64,000 nucleotides of DNA from Warburgia ugandensis. Its lineage: Eukaryota > Streptophyta > Magnoliopsida > Canellales > Canellaceae. Both the position numbers and the translations under genes were made by a program. Below, piece by piece: positions 1 to 12,221 of this stretch (the first letter of the stretch is position 1; every line of letters starts with the position of its first letter). The notes under the pieces are model-generated. The model was not told the DNA's origin. It made no database searches and worked only from the letters and a program-made list of their open reading frames with translations. The stretch covers positions 40,427,880-40,491,879 of the forward strand of contig CP141132.1 in the NCBI GenBank assembly GCA_035236585.1, read 5' to 3'.

Positions 1-1118
1 ACAAAGCTTCTTCGAGATCTCTAAGTTATATTTTCCTCTTAAACTTATACTACATATAGCTATTTTGTGCAATTAATATTTTGAGTTTAATTTTTCATAA
101 GATACTTCAGAAAAAAAAAAAATAGTGAACTAATTCTATAAAACTCTATTAATGAGCTAAAGTCCAAAAGTTAGCTGGATATTTAGAAAATTGAATCTCA
201 TCTTTATAAAGGAACTTATCAATTTTTTTTCAAAAAATTTCAAAAATGTAAGAAAACTTAGAAATCTCATTTTTACACCCCACAACCTAAACAAAACACT
301 ATCCTCAAAGTTTTGAAATATAGGACACCTAATTGATGTGTTGCCTACTAGTAAGCGCTAAGTCTAATGTCTTCATCCAGACATGGCCTATAACTAATCT
401 AACCATCTAAACCTAAATCTGACTAGTTAAACTAATTTTTCCTAATCCTAATCCTAAGAATGAAATCATAAGATCTCTCACGCCACTTTAGAATCTTGTG
501 GTAGTCTATAAATGTCCTCCACCTTGAAATTTTATGTCATGGTAAAAATATGACACAATAGACCACCACGATTTTGATTATTGTGGGACCATATTGATGA
601 TCCCTCATTTTCAGTATTTCATAATAATCAATATAATTCCTTTGTCTAGAAAATTGAGGTGTTGGTAACATGATGACTTCATGTACTATTGTGCATTTTG
701 TTGGACCATATGGAGACGAATGGTCCTCATCTTGACCAAATTGAGGGATAACATTGACCATTGTATGCAATTTATCTTCTTCCTCTATTTCCCTTACATT
801 GTCTTAAACTAGGGATATAAGCTGACTCTCCCCTTACATTATCTTGTGATTGTTCAAATAAGGTCAGTAAGTCCCATTTAGGTACATCTTCTACATTGCA
901 AGGTGAAATATGAATTTAAAGCTCTATAGGTGGATCTACTCTAGCTTGTCATTGAGAAGTGTTCATTAAAGGCACAGTATCCAACAGCCCGTTCACCTCC
1001 TCAATGGATGTGTCTTCATCAAATTTATAAAAATATGCGTTACACACATTTAGAGGTTTTGGGTTGATGTTTCTAAAGCTTTATTTGCTTCATCAATGGA
1101 AGCCTCTTTATCATAATC

Positions 1119-1860
1119 TTAAGAAGCAGGGCATGGCTCAAGTAGATACAAGTTGGAGGGTTCTATGGATGGTTGTCGACTTTGTGGCTCAAAATGATCA
1201 TAAGATATTTCCATCCTATTATCAGTAACAAATGGCTCTTTAGTATCCCTAATTTGTTTTATTTTTTCAGTCCATTCATCAATGTATCTGTGAATATTTT
1301 CCCATATTGGTTTCATTTCTTCAATCACTTCTTCCCTCTCATTTCATTTCCTCATGCATCTTTTCACTGGCAGCATGGTTTGTTCTATTCTCCCAAAAAA
1401 TTGTTGCATATCCTCTTTTAATGTATGTTCTTCATACTGCAAAGAAAATGACTCGTAGGGTTGGTATTACTATGGCAGCGGGGTATTAAAAAAGGGTTGA
1501 GCAGGTTGAACCCATGATGGTTGAACCTGATATTCTTAACAATCATGGTAGTGTTGATCTGGCTGGGACCATTGTGGTTCTTCCTAATATTAGTAATCTT
1601 GAGACCATGGTCATTCATGATGCTTAGCCCATCAATTATAGACAGTAATCATTGCTAGGGTATGTGAATGCATTAGGTGCTTCCATTGACTCCTAATAAT
1701 AACCAATGTATGTGGAGCTTGTTGACCATGAAGGAGTGGGATGGGGATGCTCAGAATAGGTATAATTATTATGGTACTGAGGTTGTGGTTCAGCTTGCCT
1801 AGAAGCTATTATCCTAAGCAATTGAATTTCCATAATATCTAGCCCATCCATGGATCTATC
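1119..1860 (-). pseudogene. Degenerate gag-like/unknown ORF of element C
   Basis: The minus strand reads as a broken coding region of unknown function. The best-preserved stretch (1328-1119) is a 69-residue charged, alpha-helical-looking segment containing EEMKPIWENIHRYIDEWTEK, ending in a Pro/Ser/Leu-rich tail. Upstream (1430-1860) the frame is interrupted by stops and is rich in Gln, Tyr, His and Trp, as in the linker between gag and protease of plant gypsy elements. It lies where A carries gag-protease, but I could not align it with A's gag domain, so C may carry a different filler ORF. No catalytic motif is visible. It could also be noncoding sequence with chance open frames. Confidence 0.35.
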
Positions 1861-2119
1861 TATGAAATCTATCCCCTTCTTAATAGGCCCATGTTCTCAA
1901 CCTTGTATACAACAAAAAAAATTGCCATATATAATGAATGAGTAATTTTTATTTTTTAAGTACAAATCAAAAAACCTAACTATATGAAACCTAAATGGTA
2001 GTCATATGTCAATCGAATCCTAGTATCCACTAATTGAGCAGTGTCTTAATTGTCTTTGCTTAGTACATAAGTATTAGCTTCTTAAACCTAAATCTAAATA
2101 ACTCCTCCCTCCTTTTGTC

Positions 2120-2305
2120 CAAATTTGACTACTGCTTACCTATTAAGTTTTGCTCAAAAATGGTTAATACAATGCCTCTGTTAAGAGGCATTTAGACCTC
2201 AACTAACATCAACGGGAGATGTGGGAAAATCACTTGAATTTTAAGACACCCACTATAACCACGATGCTCAAAAGCCACTAGAGTGACAATAGATCGCATC
2301 CTTGT
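2120..2305 (-). repeat. Conserved leader module, copy in element C
   Basis: This copy carries the plus-strand core GGCATTTAGACCTCAAC preceded by TGGTTAATACAA and followed by a GAAAATCACTT-type segment, ACCACGATGCTCAAAAGCCACT and GAGTGACA. The same order of blocks occurs at 19692-19905 and 30205-30400 (same strand) and, reverse-complemented, at 41648-41850 and 58838-59040. It lies in the leader between PBS and coding region. Confidence 0.8.
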
Positions 2306-2750
2306 TAAAGGTCCTATGAGCTCGATACCCTAAGTCTCTTTATACTTGATTTTAATTTTAAATTCAAGGATTGGGATTGTGGCATATATGGTTATTAATT
2401 TATTCCTAAGTGAGTTAAGGAGCTGGTGATGAAATCTAGTCCTTATCTTATAAGAATTCCTGTGGGGCCCTTATTATCATTAATTCCATTCCACCATAAA
2501 GTTGTATATATACAATGCAAGACAAAAACAAACTAATGCAACCTATATGCTATCCAACCAAGGTTAGATAGGTACTCTAATGAAACAATCCTAAGTAAAG
2601 ATGAACAATTATCAATGAATGATCCTAATTTATATGAATCATACTAACATCCAAATGCAAATTAATCCTAAAAATTAAGAATTGAGTGAGAGGTCCAATG
2701 ATGATCAAGTATGGCCCACCATGCCCCACACTTGCTCTATATTATTACAA

Positions 2751-2769
2751 CCATCATCATCATCATCAA
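2751..2769 (-). repeat. (ATC)n 3' tail of the LINE
   Basis: Short trinucleotide run (CATCATCATC on plus, GATGATGATG on minus) directly joining the LINE 3' end to the host-element sequence. Known RTE elements end in short microsatellites rather than poly(A). Confidence 0.75.
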
Positions 2770-2782
2770 GACCTTATCCGAA

Positions 2783-3112
2783 TTAGGGGTCAGCGACATG
2801 AATTTTATTCCTCCATTCCACTCTATTAAATACCATGGCTTCATTTAGTCCCAAAGTTTTTAAATCTTTCCTCACCACTTCTATCCACGTTCTTTTGGGC
2901 CTTCCCCTTGTGCTTCTAGAACCTTCTACTTGTATTGCCTCATTCCTTCTAACTGGTGCCGTTGTTGGTCTCCTTTGAACAGGTCCAAACCATCTAAGTC
3001 TAATCTCCCTCATCTTGTTACCTATTGGTGCTTCCCCTAAATTTCCTCTAATATTTTTATTTCTAATTCTATCCTTTCTTGTCTTACCACTCATCCATCT
3101 CAACATCCACAT
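2783..3112 (-). pseudogene. LINE ORF2 C-terminal region (RTE type), fragment
   Basis: A 109-residue open frame holding the conserved tail that follows the reverse transcriptase in plant and animal RTE-type LINEs. It has the block [19 protein letters not shown], then a variant of the 'RLRWFGHVQRRP' motif (here RLRWFGPVQRRPTTAPVRR), then GRPKRTW and the terminal WRNKIHVADP. The His of FGHVQ is Pro here. It ends close to the element's 3' tail, as expected. Upstream, between 3112 and 3342, the frame is lost to stops or frameshifts, so it is separated from the RT fragment. Nothing suggests independent function. Confidence 0.85.
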
Positions 3113-3341
3113 TTCTGCGATATCATCCTATGAGTATGATGTTCCTTAACTGCCCAACACTCTAATCCATAGAGCATGGCCAGCCTTATAGCCATCCTAT
3201 AGAATTTTTCCTTTAGTTTGAGTGGCACCCGCCGATCACATAATACACCCGATGCACATCTCCATTTGTTCCAACCTGCTAGGATTCTCTGGGTAACTCC
3301 CTCTCAATCTCTCCACTCTCATGGATCAATAATGCTAAGTA

Positions 3342-3974
3342 TCAAAAATGGTCTTTCACGAGGACCTCTTGGTTATCAATCTTGACTGGTGTTCCACTCC
3401 TACTCTCCTTGTTAAAACTACATTCCATATATTCTATCTTAGTTCGGTTAATTTTAAATCCTTCATATTCTAATGCTTCTCTCCATAGCTCTAGCTTTAT
3501 GTTTACACCCTCCCTTGTCTCATCAAGTAGGACTATATTGTCTACAAATAGCATGCACCAGGGAATCTCCTCATGCAGATGTTTTGTTAACTCATCCATA
3601 ACTAATGTGAAAAGGTATGGACTCAATGCCGATCCTTGGTGCAATCCAACAGTGACAAGAAAATTACCAGTCACGCCACTAGTGGTCTGAACATTTGTTA
3701 CCACTCCCTCATAGATATCTTTAATTATGTCTATATACCCCTGAGAAACCCCTTTACCACCCAAGACCCTCCATATTAACTCTCTAGGGACTCTCTTATA
3801 AGCTTTCTCTAAGTCGATAAAGACCATGTGGAGGTCTTTTCTCCTCTCCCTATAGAAAATAGCTTCTATGGTAGACCTCTCAGGCATGAAACCAAACTGA
3901 TTCTCTGATACACTTGTTTCATGTTGTAGCCTCTTCTCAATCACTCTTTCAAAAAGTTTCATGGTGTGGCTCAT
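3342..3974 (-). pseudogene. LINE reverse transcriptase domain, catalytically mutated
   Basis: A 210-residue open frame with the fingers and palm of a non-LTR reverse transcriptase. It shows NQFGFMPERSTIEAIF (motif 1/2), VFIDLEKAYKRVPR (motif A, catalytic Asp kept), GLHQGSALSPYLFTLVMDEL (motif B) and MLFVDNIVLL (motif C). In motif C the second Asp of the usual F/Y-x-D-D is Asn (GAC AAT), which should abolish polymerisation. The motif A context DFxKAYDRV is changed to DLEKAYKRV. The domain would copy the element's RNA at a nicked target site. Frameshifts separate it from the linker upstream and from the tail downstream. Confidence 0.9.
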
Positions 3975-4052
3975 AAGTTTGATCCCTTGATAATTATTGC
4001 AGCTCTGAATGTCTCATTTATTCTTATAGATTGGTATAATAGAGCTTTTCCT

Positions 4053-4585
4053 CTACTCATTAAGCATTTTCTTTGATTTTATAATCTTGTTAAACAACTT
4101 GGTCAACCAAACTACCCCAATATCTCCCATATGCTTCCAAACCTCTATTGGTATACGATTAGGCCCCATGGCCTTTCCTAATTTCATCTTTCTCAAGGCC
4201 TCTTTTACTTTAGGTATTCTAATCCTACGTTCATATCTATAATATCCAATGTTATTTAGATTTATAATATTTTCAATCCCTATATTCTCAGGGCCACTGT
4301 CATTTAACAACTTTTAAAAGTATATTTCCCACCTTTGTTTGATATCATTGTCTTTGACTAATACCCTTGATCATCGCTTCTAATGCACCTAACATGCTCT
4401 AAGTCCTTACCTTTCTGGTCTCTTACTATTGCAAGTTTAAACTCATCTTTCTCACCTTCTCTTGTTCCTAGTCTATTATAGAGCTCATCATATGCTTTAA
4501 GTTTAGCCTCACTTACTATTCTCTTAGCAACATTTTTAGCATTCTTATATTGTTCATAGTTTTCATTATTTCTAATCTTCTGCAT
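4053..4585 (-). pseudogene. LINE ORF2 linker between endonuclease and RT
   Basis: Two open pieces in different frames (4585-4358 and 4310-4053) match the region between endonuclease and RT of RTE-type LINEs. The first is a basic helical stretch with AKNVAKRIVSEAKLKAYDELY. The second has the RT entry motif VKEALRKMKLGKAMGPNRIPIEVWK, the equivalent of the common 'MKxGKAxGPDxIPxEVWK' with Asp replaced by Asn, followed by WLTKLFNKI. The gap between them contains stops. This supports one continuous ORF2 in the ancestor. Confidence 0.75.
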
Positions 4586-4944
4586 GCTTTAAAATGTATT
4601 CATTTTTCTTTAATAGCTTTTTGCATTATTTCATTCCACCACCATGTTTCCTTTGTTAATAGCCTTTTACCTTTAGATACTCCTAAGACATCTTTTGCCA
4701 CTTCCTTAATGAACCCAGCCATATTAGTCCACACAGTATTTACTTCTATTTCATAGGTCCAATTTCCTTCTACAATCAACTTATTTTTGAATGAGGTTAT
4801 TTTCTCTCCTTTTAAGTTCTACCACTTAGTTTTTGGATGTGTATTAAGTTCAGTTCTTTTACTCCATCTTTTGATATGAATATCCATAGCCATTAACCTA
4901 TGTTGTGAGGTTAAACTCTCACCGGGTATCACCTTAGAATCCTT

Positions 4945-5274
4945 TCATATAGATAATTCATTATTCCTAAGTAGAAAAAAGTCTATTTGGCTTTTATGAA
5001 GTCTACTTTTAAAGGTTATTAAGTGTTCATCCCTCTTCTTAAAGAGTGTATTTGCAATGGACAGGTTATATGACAAAGAAAAATCGAGGATATTCTCCCC
5101 CATTTCATTTCGTTCACCTATACCATACCCTCCGTGTATTCTATCATATCCTTCCTTATCTTTTCCTACATGGTCATTTAAGTCTGCTCCTATAAATATC
5201 CCCTTAGTGTTGGGAATTTCTTGCATGACTCCCTCCATATCTTCCCAAAACTGTCTCTTACAACCCATATACAA
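4945..5274 (-). pseudogene. LINE endonuclease domain, C-terminal part
   Basis: A 109-residue frame from the exonuclease-endonuclease-phosphatase fold. It includes GADLNDHVGKDKEGYDRIHG, where the DLN catalytic block of the family is visible, then GENILDFSLSYNLSIANTLF and HLITFKSRLHKSQIDFFLLR, which carries the SQID motif. The N-terminal part of the domain with the first Asn and Glu catalytic positions is missing, consistent with 5' truncation during reverse transcription. The final DH-type active-site motif is not in this frame. In an active element this domain nicks the target DNA. Confidence 0.85.
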
Positions 5275-5550
5275 TTAAATAATAAAGAAATTACAATTTA
5301 CAATTGGCCTCACTACAAGTTTCACTCGATCCTAATCTAGGAAAGCAATAAAACCTAATCTAAGATGATGAAGCTATGGCGCACAGGATCGCTGCCGCTC
5401 CTTTGCCAATTTTCCTAGCACAAAAATCAAAGAAATATGGTCAATATAGGAAAATAGTAACAAATGCAAAAATCCTAATCTAATGCACCCTAAACCTAGA
5501 CTAGAGGAAAATAATCTAAAGTATGAAACACTACACAAATTGTTGCAACT

Positions 5551-5567
5551 CCCTGGCAATAGTGCCA
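5551..5567 (-). promoter_or_regulatory. Primer-binding site of element C (degenerate tRNA-Asp type)
   Basis: The plus strand reads CCCTGGCAATAGTGCCA, a degenerate match to the 3' end of plant tRNA-Asp (CCCCGGCAACGGCGCCA). It is followed by AAAAC and the LTR, the same 5-base spacing seen in elements A and D. Confidence 0.7.
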
Positions 5568-5572
5568 AAAAC

Positions 5573-8455
5573 TTGTTGTTGTTTTAATTAAAACTCATAA
5601 GTATAAGAATCGTTTGCAATATACTATGCTAGTGATGTCAATCCCACAAGGAGTGAACTATTGTGATGCTAGTGGTCCCTACTTTAAACTACTAACGTAA
5701 CCATAATTCAAGTGATTTTTGTCCTAAATTAAGAATGGAAATTAAAACATGAAATTAGAAACTAAGCAAAAACAAGAAACATGCTAAATTGAAAACTTTC
5801 CTAAATTAAAAACTTCTAATTTTATGAATTTCCTAATTAAAAACATTCCCAAAATGTAATTTATCAACTTTCCTCAACTAATGTGCATTTAACTAAAGGA
5901 AACAAATACAAAACAAGCATGAATTAATCTAGAAAACATAAACTAAGAAAGCCACTAAAATGAAAACATTCATAAATTAACACTTTCCTAAAGTAGAATT
6001 AGAAACTTTGTAAAGTTAGAAGTTTCTAAAACCAATTTAGGAAACTTTCTAATATTAAAATAATATGCAAAAACAAATAACTAATGAGATCTAACTAACT
6101 TTAATAACAAATTAGAAACATGCATGTAAATGGAAACTACAATTAAAAAGACTTTCACTTTTTAAATCCTAAAACTTCCTAAAGATGGAACTTTCTAAAA
6201 TTCAAAAAGAAAACTTTATAAAGCTAACTAATTGCATAAAATGAATTATCTACGGCTAAACTAAATTAAGTAACTAAATTAACCAAGAATCTAAAAGGAA
6301 TGGGATTTAGAACCGTGTGCGTGGTTTTTGGGTTGTGCATATGATTTTGGAGTCCTAAAGATGGTAAATTTTAATGTACCTACAGTGAGTTACTATAAAA
6401 AATAACTATGGAATGTAATGAACAACATAAAAATCTAAATGGGTAACTTAGGATTTAGGAAAATAAGATGTTTTGATTGTTGGAATCAAAGCACAAAGTT
6501 AAGGAAAACCAACTTCCAAATTTCAGTACTTAAGAATAGTTAATAAATCTTGCATTAGAAAGCTATTGAAACGATAAATTTCATGCAAGAAAACAACCTA
6601 GATCCAAAGTACATTGATGAAAGAAACATTCCATAATAAGAATTTCGATAAAACTTTATTGAATCACATCCAAGTCATGTCAAAATTATGTGCATAAAAC
6701 TGTCCACAAAATATGAAAATTGTGCACTTTTCTAAAGCATGGAATTCTATCTAAAAAACAACAAAATTTCAATATAATGCTCACACTAAATTATAATGAC
6801 AGACAAATAAAACCCAAAAAAAAATTTCGAAGAAACAGAGGCTAAGTGGGTGAACTAACTAAGGGGAAATAGCCTAAAAATAAGAGAACAAGAGGGTAGA
6901 AAACATGGAATTCAAGTAAGAAAATCAAGGATTTAACCTAGTTATGCTCTTAGCTATCACTACTAGAGAATAACTAACTTGAATCTTGATTGAATAACAA
7001 AGAAAAACATATATAATTGAGGTAAAGAAGGAAGGAGAAAGCTAGATGGAAAGAAAGGTGTAAAACTATAAAGCAAAACAATGAAAACTAAACCAAAGTA
7101 AGCAAACTACTAACCTGAATAGGAGAGCAAATAACCAAAACAATAACTAGAAAACAAAGGAAGAAAAGCATCTAAGAAATCCCAAAGTACAGCAGCAAAT
7201 AACACCAAAGGAAAGCTTGATTTCATGATGTGTCGCCCACCTCTACTTAGAAAATTCGTATGGACTACGGAGCCACATATAGATGAGTGGTTTCCTAACA
7301 TAGGAAGGGGTGAAAATATGAGAAAAGTGTCCCTAGGGTTAGGGTATTGAATGAGAAAGGTTAGGAGTAGAAAATTTAGGTAAGAATGGTGTCATTAAAG
7401 ATGACATAAGAGAGAGAAATAAATATGAGCTGGCTAGTTTCTAAATTAGAAAGTGGTGAAGGCATCCTTTTCCATAGAAGCAAAGTGGCTCTCCGCCCTT
7501 CTAATTGGATGGAATTCAATGGTAGAAAGTTAAGGAATAAGGTTTAGGAAATATGTGGAAAGATCTACAATTTTGAGGTTAATTGAATTGAAGTAGATCT
7601 AAGGTTTCCTATTTAGGTAACCCTTATCACCAAATAGGAAGGTGGGGGTGTGCCCTCTTGTTGGATGGTTGCTCCCTCCTTCACTTAAAAATGTGGAACC
7701 CTAGTAGGATGGGTGGATTAGGGTTAGGAAATGGTTTAGAAATATGGGTTTTTCTCTCTTTATGTTTCCTTCAATGCATGATCATCTTACCTTTTACATT
7801 AATCTCACAAAATCCTTTAAAAATTACACTTTTAACATAGGAAAGTGGCTTGAATTGATGCTCCAATTGTGTGACTCCATGTGGCCCTTCTTTTTGGTTT
7901 GATGGCTTACTTTGATGGCTCATTCCTTAGAAGCTTAAGTGACTTTGATGGTTGGATTCAAGGCTTAAGTAGCCTGTATGTTTTATCACCCTTTTTCATG
8001 GCTTAAATGGCTTAGGTGGCTTGAATGGCTCCCATGCAAAGGTAGAGGAAATGCATGGCTTACTTCATGGGCCCACTTTGGCCACCTTTAACTCCTTTGA
8101 ATGCATCCATTGCTTTTCCTTGACCTTGATCTCATGTTGGATTTATGACTCTAAGACTTTGACTCCATCTTTTGATCCTGATCTTAAATATTCACCTCAA
8201 TCAATCTCGACCATCAAATCATCATCTCTCTTCCTACAAAAGTAAAAAAAAACTCTAATTAAATCCTAAAAAATATGATTAATCACATACTTAGCTTGAA
8301 TTAGCCTCTAGATCTACAAAATATCAAAATTTTGCTTCATTAGGTCAAATATGCATGTGTTAGAATTTTGGTCTAAAAATCCTAATTTACCCCTATAAGT
8401 TGTAACACATGGGTAAATAATATGGTGGTTTTTATGCAAAATTAAATACTTAACA
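5573..8455 (-). mobile_element. 5' LTR of element C (about 2.9 kb)
   Basis: It begins after PBS + AAAAC and ends in the plus-strand motif ...AATTAAATACTTAACA, the counterpart of ...GAACACTTAACA at the end of A's LTRs. Its first 100 bases (ACTCATAAGTATAAG, GATGTCAATCCCACAAGGAG) match the starts of the LTRs of D (31212) and E (36346). The distal third carries the shared GTGACTCCATGTGGC, GATGGCTTACTTTGATGGCT and CATGCAAAGG blocks also seen in D (32260-32450) and E (37920-38130). Bases 5750-6260 are dense in a short A/T-rich motif (variants of AAACTTTCTAAAA). No ORF is recognised. The second LTR is off-window. Confidence 0.75.
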
Positions 8456-11400
8456 TTACAAACCAACATTTGATAAATCTTTATCTAGTAAAATCAAAGG
8501 GTATTTGTGGATTTCATAAGCATAATCAATCAATTCACAAGTGTAAATAGTACTTTCTACATCAAATTGAACTCAAATCATAACTATAAAAATCAGTCTC
8601 ATACACGATAGGTGAAATCCATGAGAAAAGATTGGTGATCTCAAATCATCCCAATGTCCAAAAGAATCTGATAAGTTTACCAAACTAACATACTCAAAAC
8701 AGATGAAGCCGAACCGAGGCTAATAGCCCTCAATCTGAAATGCACAAATCCATGCTCACATCGACATGAAAAATTGATCTCTCCAACCACTAATTGTGAA
8801 ATGACCCACATAGCATCAACACATAGACACCTATGTTTGTAGGGCCCTACCATTACCCACAGGCAACTATCGTGGCCTCTACATCTGCATGTTGATACCG
8901 TCACAAACAATGACTCATCAAAACTCATGAGGGCTACCTAACTACCACTCAAAGCACTTTCTCATGAGAAGGCATTCCTACTGCTCGCCATCTCCATTGT
9001 AGGCTAGTATTAATATCATATCAGAGGTCAGTGGTCAACTATCTCCAGGTCTTACTATCGCCCTAGGCATGCAAGCCTCTAGGTTTTAAGGTACTCATAG
9101 AGCACATGCCGAGTGATCCAGAACTTAGGACCCTCCAAGAGTGACTACCCAAAACATTAATGAAATCATATCCAAAAAGACTTACAATTGCTCATAGAGT
9201 GCCTGATTAAGCATCAATAAATCCACATCCATCAAGACTTACGGCTACTCATAGGGTGCCTTCCTAAAGCATTGATGAAACCATAATCATCAAGGTTTAC
9301 AGTACTCCTAGAGCACCTACACAAGTATTAATAAAACCCAAACTAGTGACTCATAAAATGAATCCAAATCTCATAGTTCACCACCACACTAATGGTGCTC
9401 ACCAAGTGTCATTGTAAATAACATTTCCAACTCTTGGCCCAATCCACGAATGCATCTGTTCAAATCATGAAAATCGCTAAACCATGAATGTGATGGAGTG
9501 TCGTGCACTTCCAACCTATGTCTGGTAGTGTCAAATATTTCATTAATCCCATTTTAAACTTATGGTGTAGTTGTTTAGTTGTTGTTGCCCTATACATAGT
9601 GTTGAGAGCTAGATGGCTTATTGCAAGAATGCGTATTTTCAATTTCATCTCTAGTCTTATAGTTATTATGTATTAATCCATGTCATTATTATTTTCATGC
9701 CTTACTTAACACTCCATTAATGTTTATCATGAATTTATCCTGTCAATAGTTATCTCTCAACTAATCCATCCCTAAGGTCATTTATTATAATCAACCTAGG
9801 TTTGGACTCAAGGCATAACTGAGTGTTTTGCCTCATTTTAATATAAATGTTGTAAGGAATTTGAATACTATGTTCTAGATGAGGTAATGTTTAGTGCTAA
9901 GGTATATGTACTTAGAGCTATTGAAGCTAAAGAGTCATAGGCTGTGTCTTTTCATGTATCATGCCCCTAATAACTAAGTTAGGGGTATTTAAATAATTTT
10001 TATATCAAGACTCATGTAGTTGAGCCTAAATAAGTTTGCAAGTGAAGTTCCCTTAATGGTTCCACTTGATTTTCTAAGTGTTTTAGGATTTCAACCTAAG
10101 GGTAGTTCTATAATTTCCTTTACTAAGGATAATTACCTATTTTTTCTTCTCAATTTTTTAGCTCAATGATAGGTTCTCATTCCTTACATTTTCAAAAAGA
10201 TGTTCAATTAGTGGTGATCACTTGTCTTTTCTAGAATTTTGGCCAAGTGGCAATTTGGTAATTTATACCACATAAGATAATTGCCTTTTTTCCCTTCATT
10301 AATTCTAGTTTAAAAGTGGTTTTACATTATTCAAACCATTAGTAAGGAGGTTAATTAGCAGTAGTCACATTCCTAGTTTGAAAAAGGTTCAAATTTTAAA
10401 GATTTTCTTTGACTAAAATTCTAGAACTACCAAAACTAGTCAGCACAAATTTTACACATGAAGTTCTAGGATTGGAATTCTATGGAACTTGAGAATTCAA
10501 CTGCCTTCTTCACTCGACCAAAACCAATAGCTATATGCTATTGTTCATTTCAAATTCAAATCACTTCCAAATTTGCAAACTTATGTTTTTCTTAATACCC
10601 ACTTAGTATTTCTTTCTCTTAACCAACATAATCACTCTAATTGTTGTTTAATTCAAGGATTTTTAAGTAAGGAAACAAGGCACCATTTCCTTTTCATCAT
10701 GAACTAGGAAATGGGTACTAACTATTTCAACGATTTTTCCCACTCCTACTTCAAATTTACGTAGCCAAGAACATTGCTAAGATTACTAAGCAAGGTAGAT
10801 TACAAGTTATTTTCTTCATCACAATTTAATTTCCATTCCAAAGTCCAACTAGTTGCAGGGAATGGCACCATTTTCTACACCTGTGAGTGTAGGAAGTGGT
10901 GCATTTTCTCCTAGTTTTGTGCCTTTAATTCTGTATGTATTCACTATGAATCAAGGAGTGAAATAGCTCCCTATTTGAAGTTGGTTATCTGTTCTACAAG
11001 ACCCAATTCTCAAATTGTCTCAATTTGGTTTGAATCCAAAGCTATAAGCTTCGAATTAGGTGCATCTTGCCTACCTGTGTGTAGGAAATAGGGTGCGCCC
11101 TGTTCCTGTACCTATTTTGTACCATGAAAAAGGCTATGAAAATCACAGTATTTTTCCAATTTAAAAGCATAGACATCAAGTTCATACTACAAACATGAAA
11201 ACCAAGATACGCCTTATTGAAATAGATATTTAGGGCAAGTAGCTATAATGGTGAACAGCCCTGTTTGCCATGAACCAACAGTCCAGACAAAAATAGAGCA
11301 TGGCTAAAATTCGCATAAAAGCTTGCTAAATCCATCAGGAATCTAGCTATAAACCTTGCATGCATACAATATAAACAAGTAGGATCATTAAGAAAGAAAA

Positions 11401-12221
11401 AGATCACATTTTATAGCATTTTAAATCATCAAATGGAAGTGGAAAATCATGTCTTTACAAGTTACTGGTTCAACATATAGGAAACTAGTAACTTGATTTT
11501 GAGCACGAAATTCACAAATTTTTGCTGGCTAATCCAAGATCCTATTAGTTAATCATCCAACTTAATTCCCCCAGTTGAGATGGAGCTTTGCACTACTAAA
11601 TTGCTCTACTCCACTGATTTGGAAGCTCGCTGGTTCATGCATGGAGCTTCACTCAGTGAGGAAGGAGCTCCATGGATTCCAACTCCTCTTCCCTTCTCCA
11701 ACATTCCAACTTCCTTTCACATGGCTTCCACTTCAATTCCAAGCTTTTCCCTAGCTCCAGCACCCTTCTCTCTGTTAGATTATCCCTTCTTTCCTGGTTC
11801 GTCCTCCCCTTCTTCGTCTTGCTAATGTTATTTTTATTTTGAGCTTTAGCATTTCACTTTTTCATGTGGGATTAGTTGGACACGTGGGCGCCAACTGCCT
11901 TTTGCTTGTGTACCCATGTGGATGGTCCAAATTTAATCTATCAGGACTAGGTCAACTTGAATTAACATTCAATTAAACCCTTTTATTTGACTAGCTTGTT
12001 TTCAATTATATCATTTTTAGGGTTTATTTTACAATTGTACCCTAGACAGCATTATATTTGTTTTTTTTCAAATTTTAGCTAATTTCTTGGAATTTTACCA
12101 AGCTCTGAATGGAGTTTGGGCTAAGGTCTTTACCTATTAATGGTCGAAAAAATTCCTCAATTTTAAATCCAATTTAGGTTTTAATTTCTATTTTCATTTT
12201 GGAAAATCTCTTAAGGTTATT
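8456..12221 (-). mobile_element. Left (3') LTR of element B, first visible segment
   Basis: From about 8590 onward this aligns by eye, block for block, with the right LTR of B (25190-28970): CCAACGTACTCAAAACA-type start, AATAGCCCTCAATC, the 'GTCAGTGG' block, the GTTTGGACTCAAGGCATAA block near 9800/26430, and TTTTAGGATTTCAACC near 10080/26715. The first 135 bases (8456-8590) align only loosely. The segment stops where element A is inserted and resumes at 23016. Noncoding; the open frame at 11580-11825 has no family signature. The LTR's own left end must lie left of element C, outside the window. Confidence 0.8.
9090..9345. repeat. Tandem repeats of about 60-65 bp in B left LTR
   Basis: About four imperfect units built on 'ACTTACxxxTxCTCATAGxGxxCCTxxxxAAGCATxxATxAAAxCCAxATC'. 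The matching array sits at 25725-25985 in the right LTR, so the repeats predate B's insertion. Confidence 0.65.

Larger units (their letters stand above)
2751..5270 (-). mobile_element. RTE-clade-like non-LTR retrotransposon (LINE), 5'-truncated, inserted in element C
   Basis: A leftward-oriented LINE of about 2.5 kb. In order it has the C-terminal part of an apurinic-type endonuclease (5274-4945), a linker (4585-4053), a reverse transcriptase (3974-3342) and an RTE-type C-terminal tail (3112-2783). About 15 bp after the stop it ends in a (GAT)n run (minus strand), a microsatellite tail known for RTE-clade elements. The endonuclease N-terminus is absent, so it is 5'-truncated. The insertion site is clear: ATTATTACAA on the left and ATAATAAAGAAATTACAA on the right continue each other in the uninterrupted paralogues of elements A (about 20340) and D (about 30890). 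A convincing long target duplication is not visible (at most ACAA). Confidence 0.85.
1..5572 (-). mobile_element. Interior of LTR retrotransposon C (Athila/Tat-like, non-autonomous), left end off-window
   Basis: This is the interior of a leftward-transcribed Ty3/gypsy-type element; its 5' LTR is at 5573-8455 and its other LTR lies left of the window. Bases 330-1110 align by eye with 16200-16950 of element A: the shared run around TAAGCGCTAAGT, the TTGCCT motif, the 'cccttacatt' region and the TAAGCTGACTCT region. Bases 2120-2300 and 5290-5340 align with A's leader. No reverse transcriptase or integrase is visible. A LINE (2751-5270) interrupts the leader. Bases 1-330 and 1900-2100 hold only A/T-rich noncoding sequence. 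The class assignment rests on homology with A and on the tRNA-Asp-like PBS. Confidence 0.75.

Noticed and set aside
5567-5572. tRNA gene-like matches at the PBS sites (also 20700, 31190)
   Set aside because: Only the 3' 17-18 bases of tRNA-Asp match, directly beside LTR ends. These are primer-binding sites, not tRNA genes.
11580-11825. 81-residue frame in B's left LTR
   Set aside because: The equivalent part of the right LTR (28290-28540) does not keep the frame, as expected for noncoding LTR sequence.
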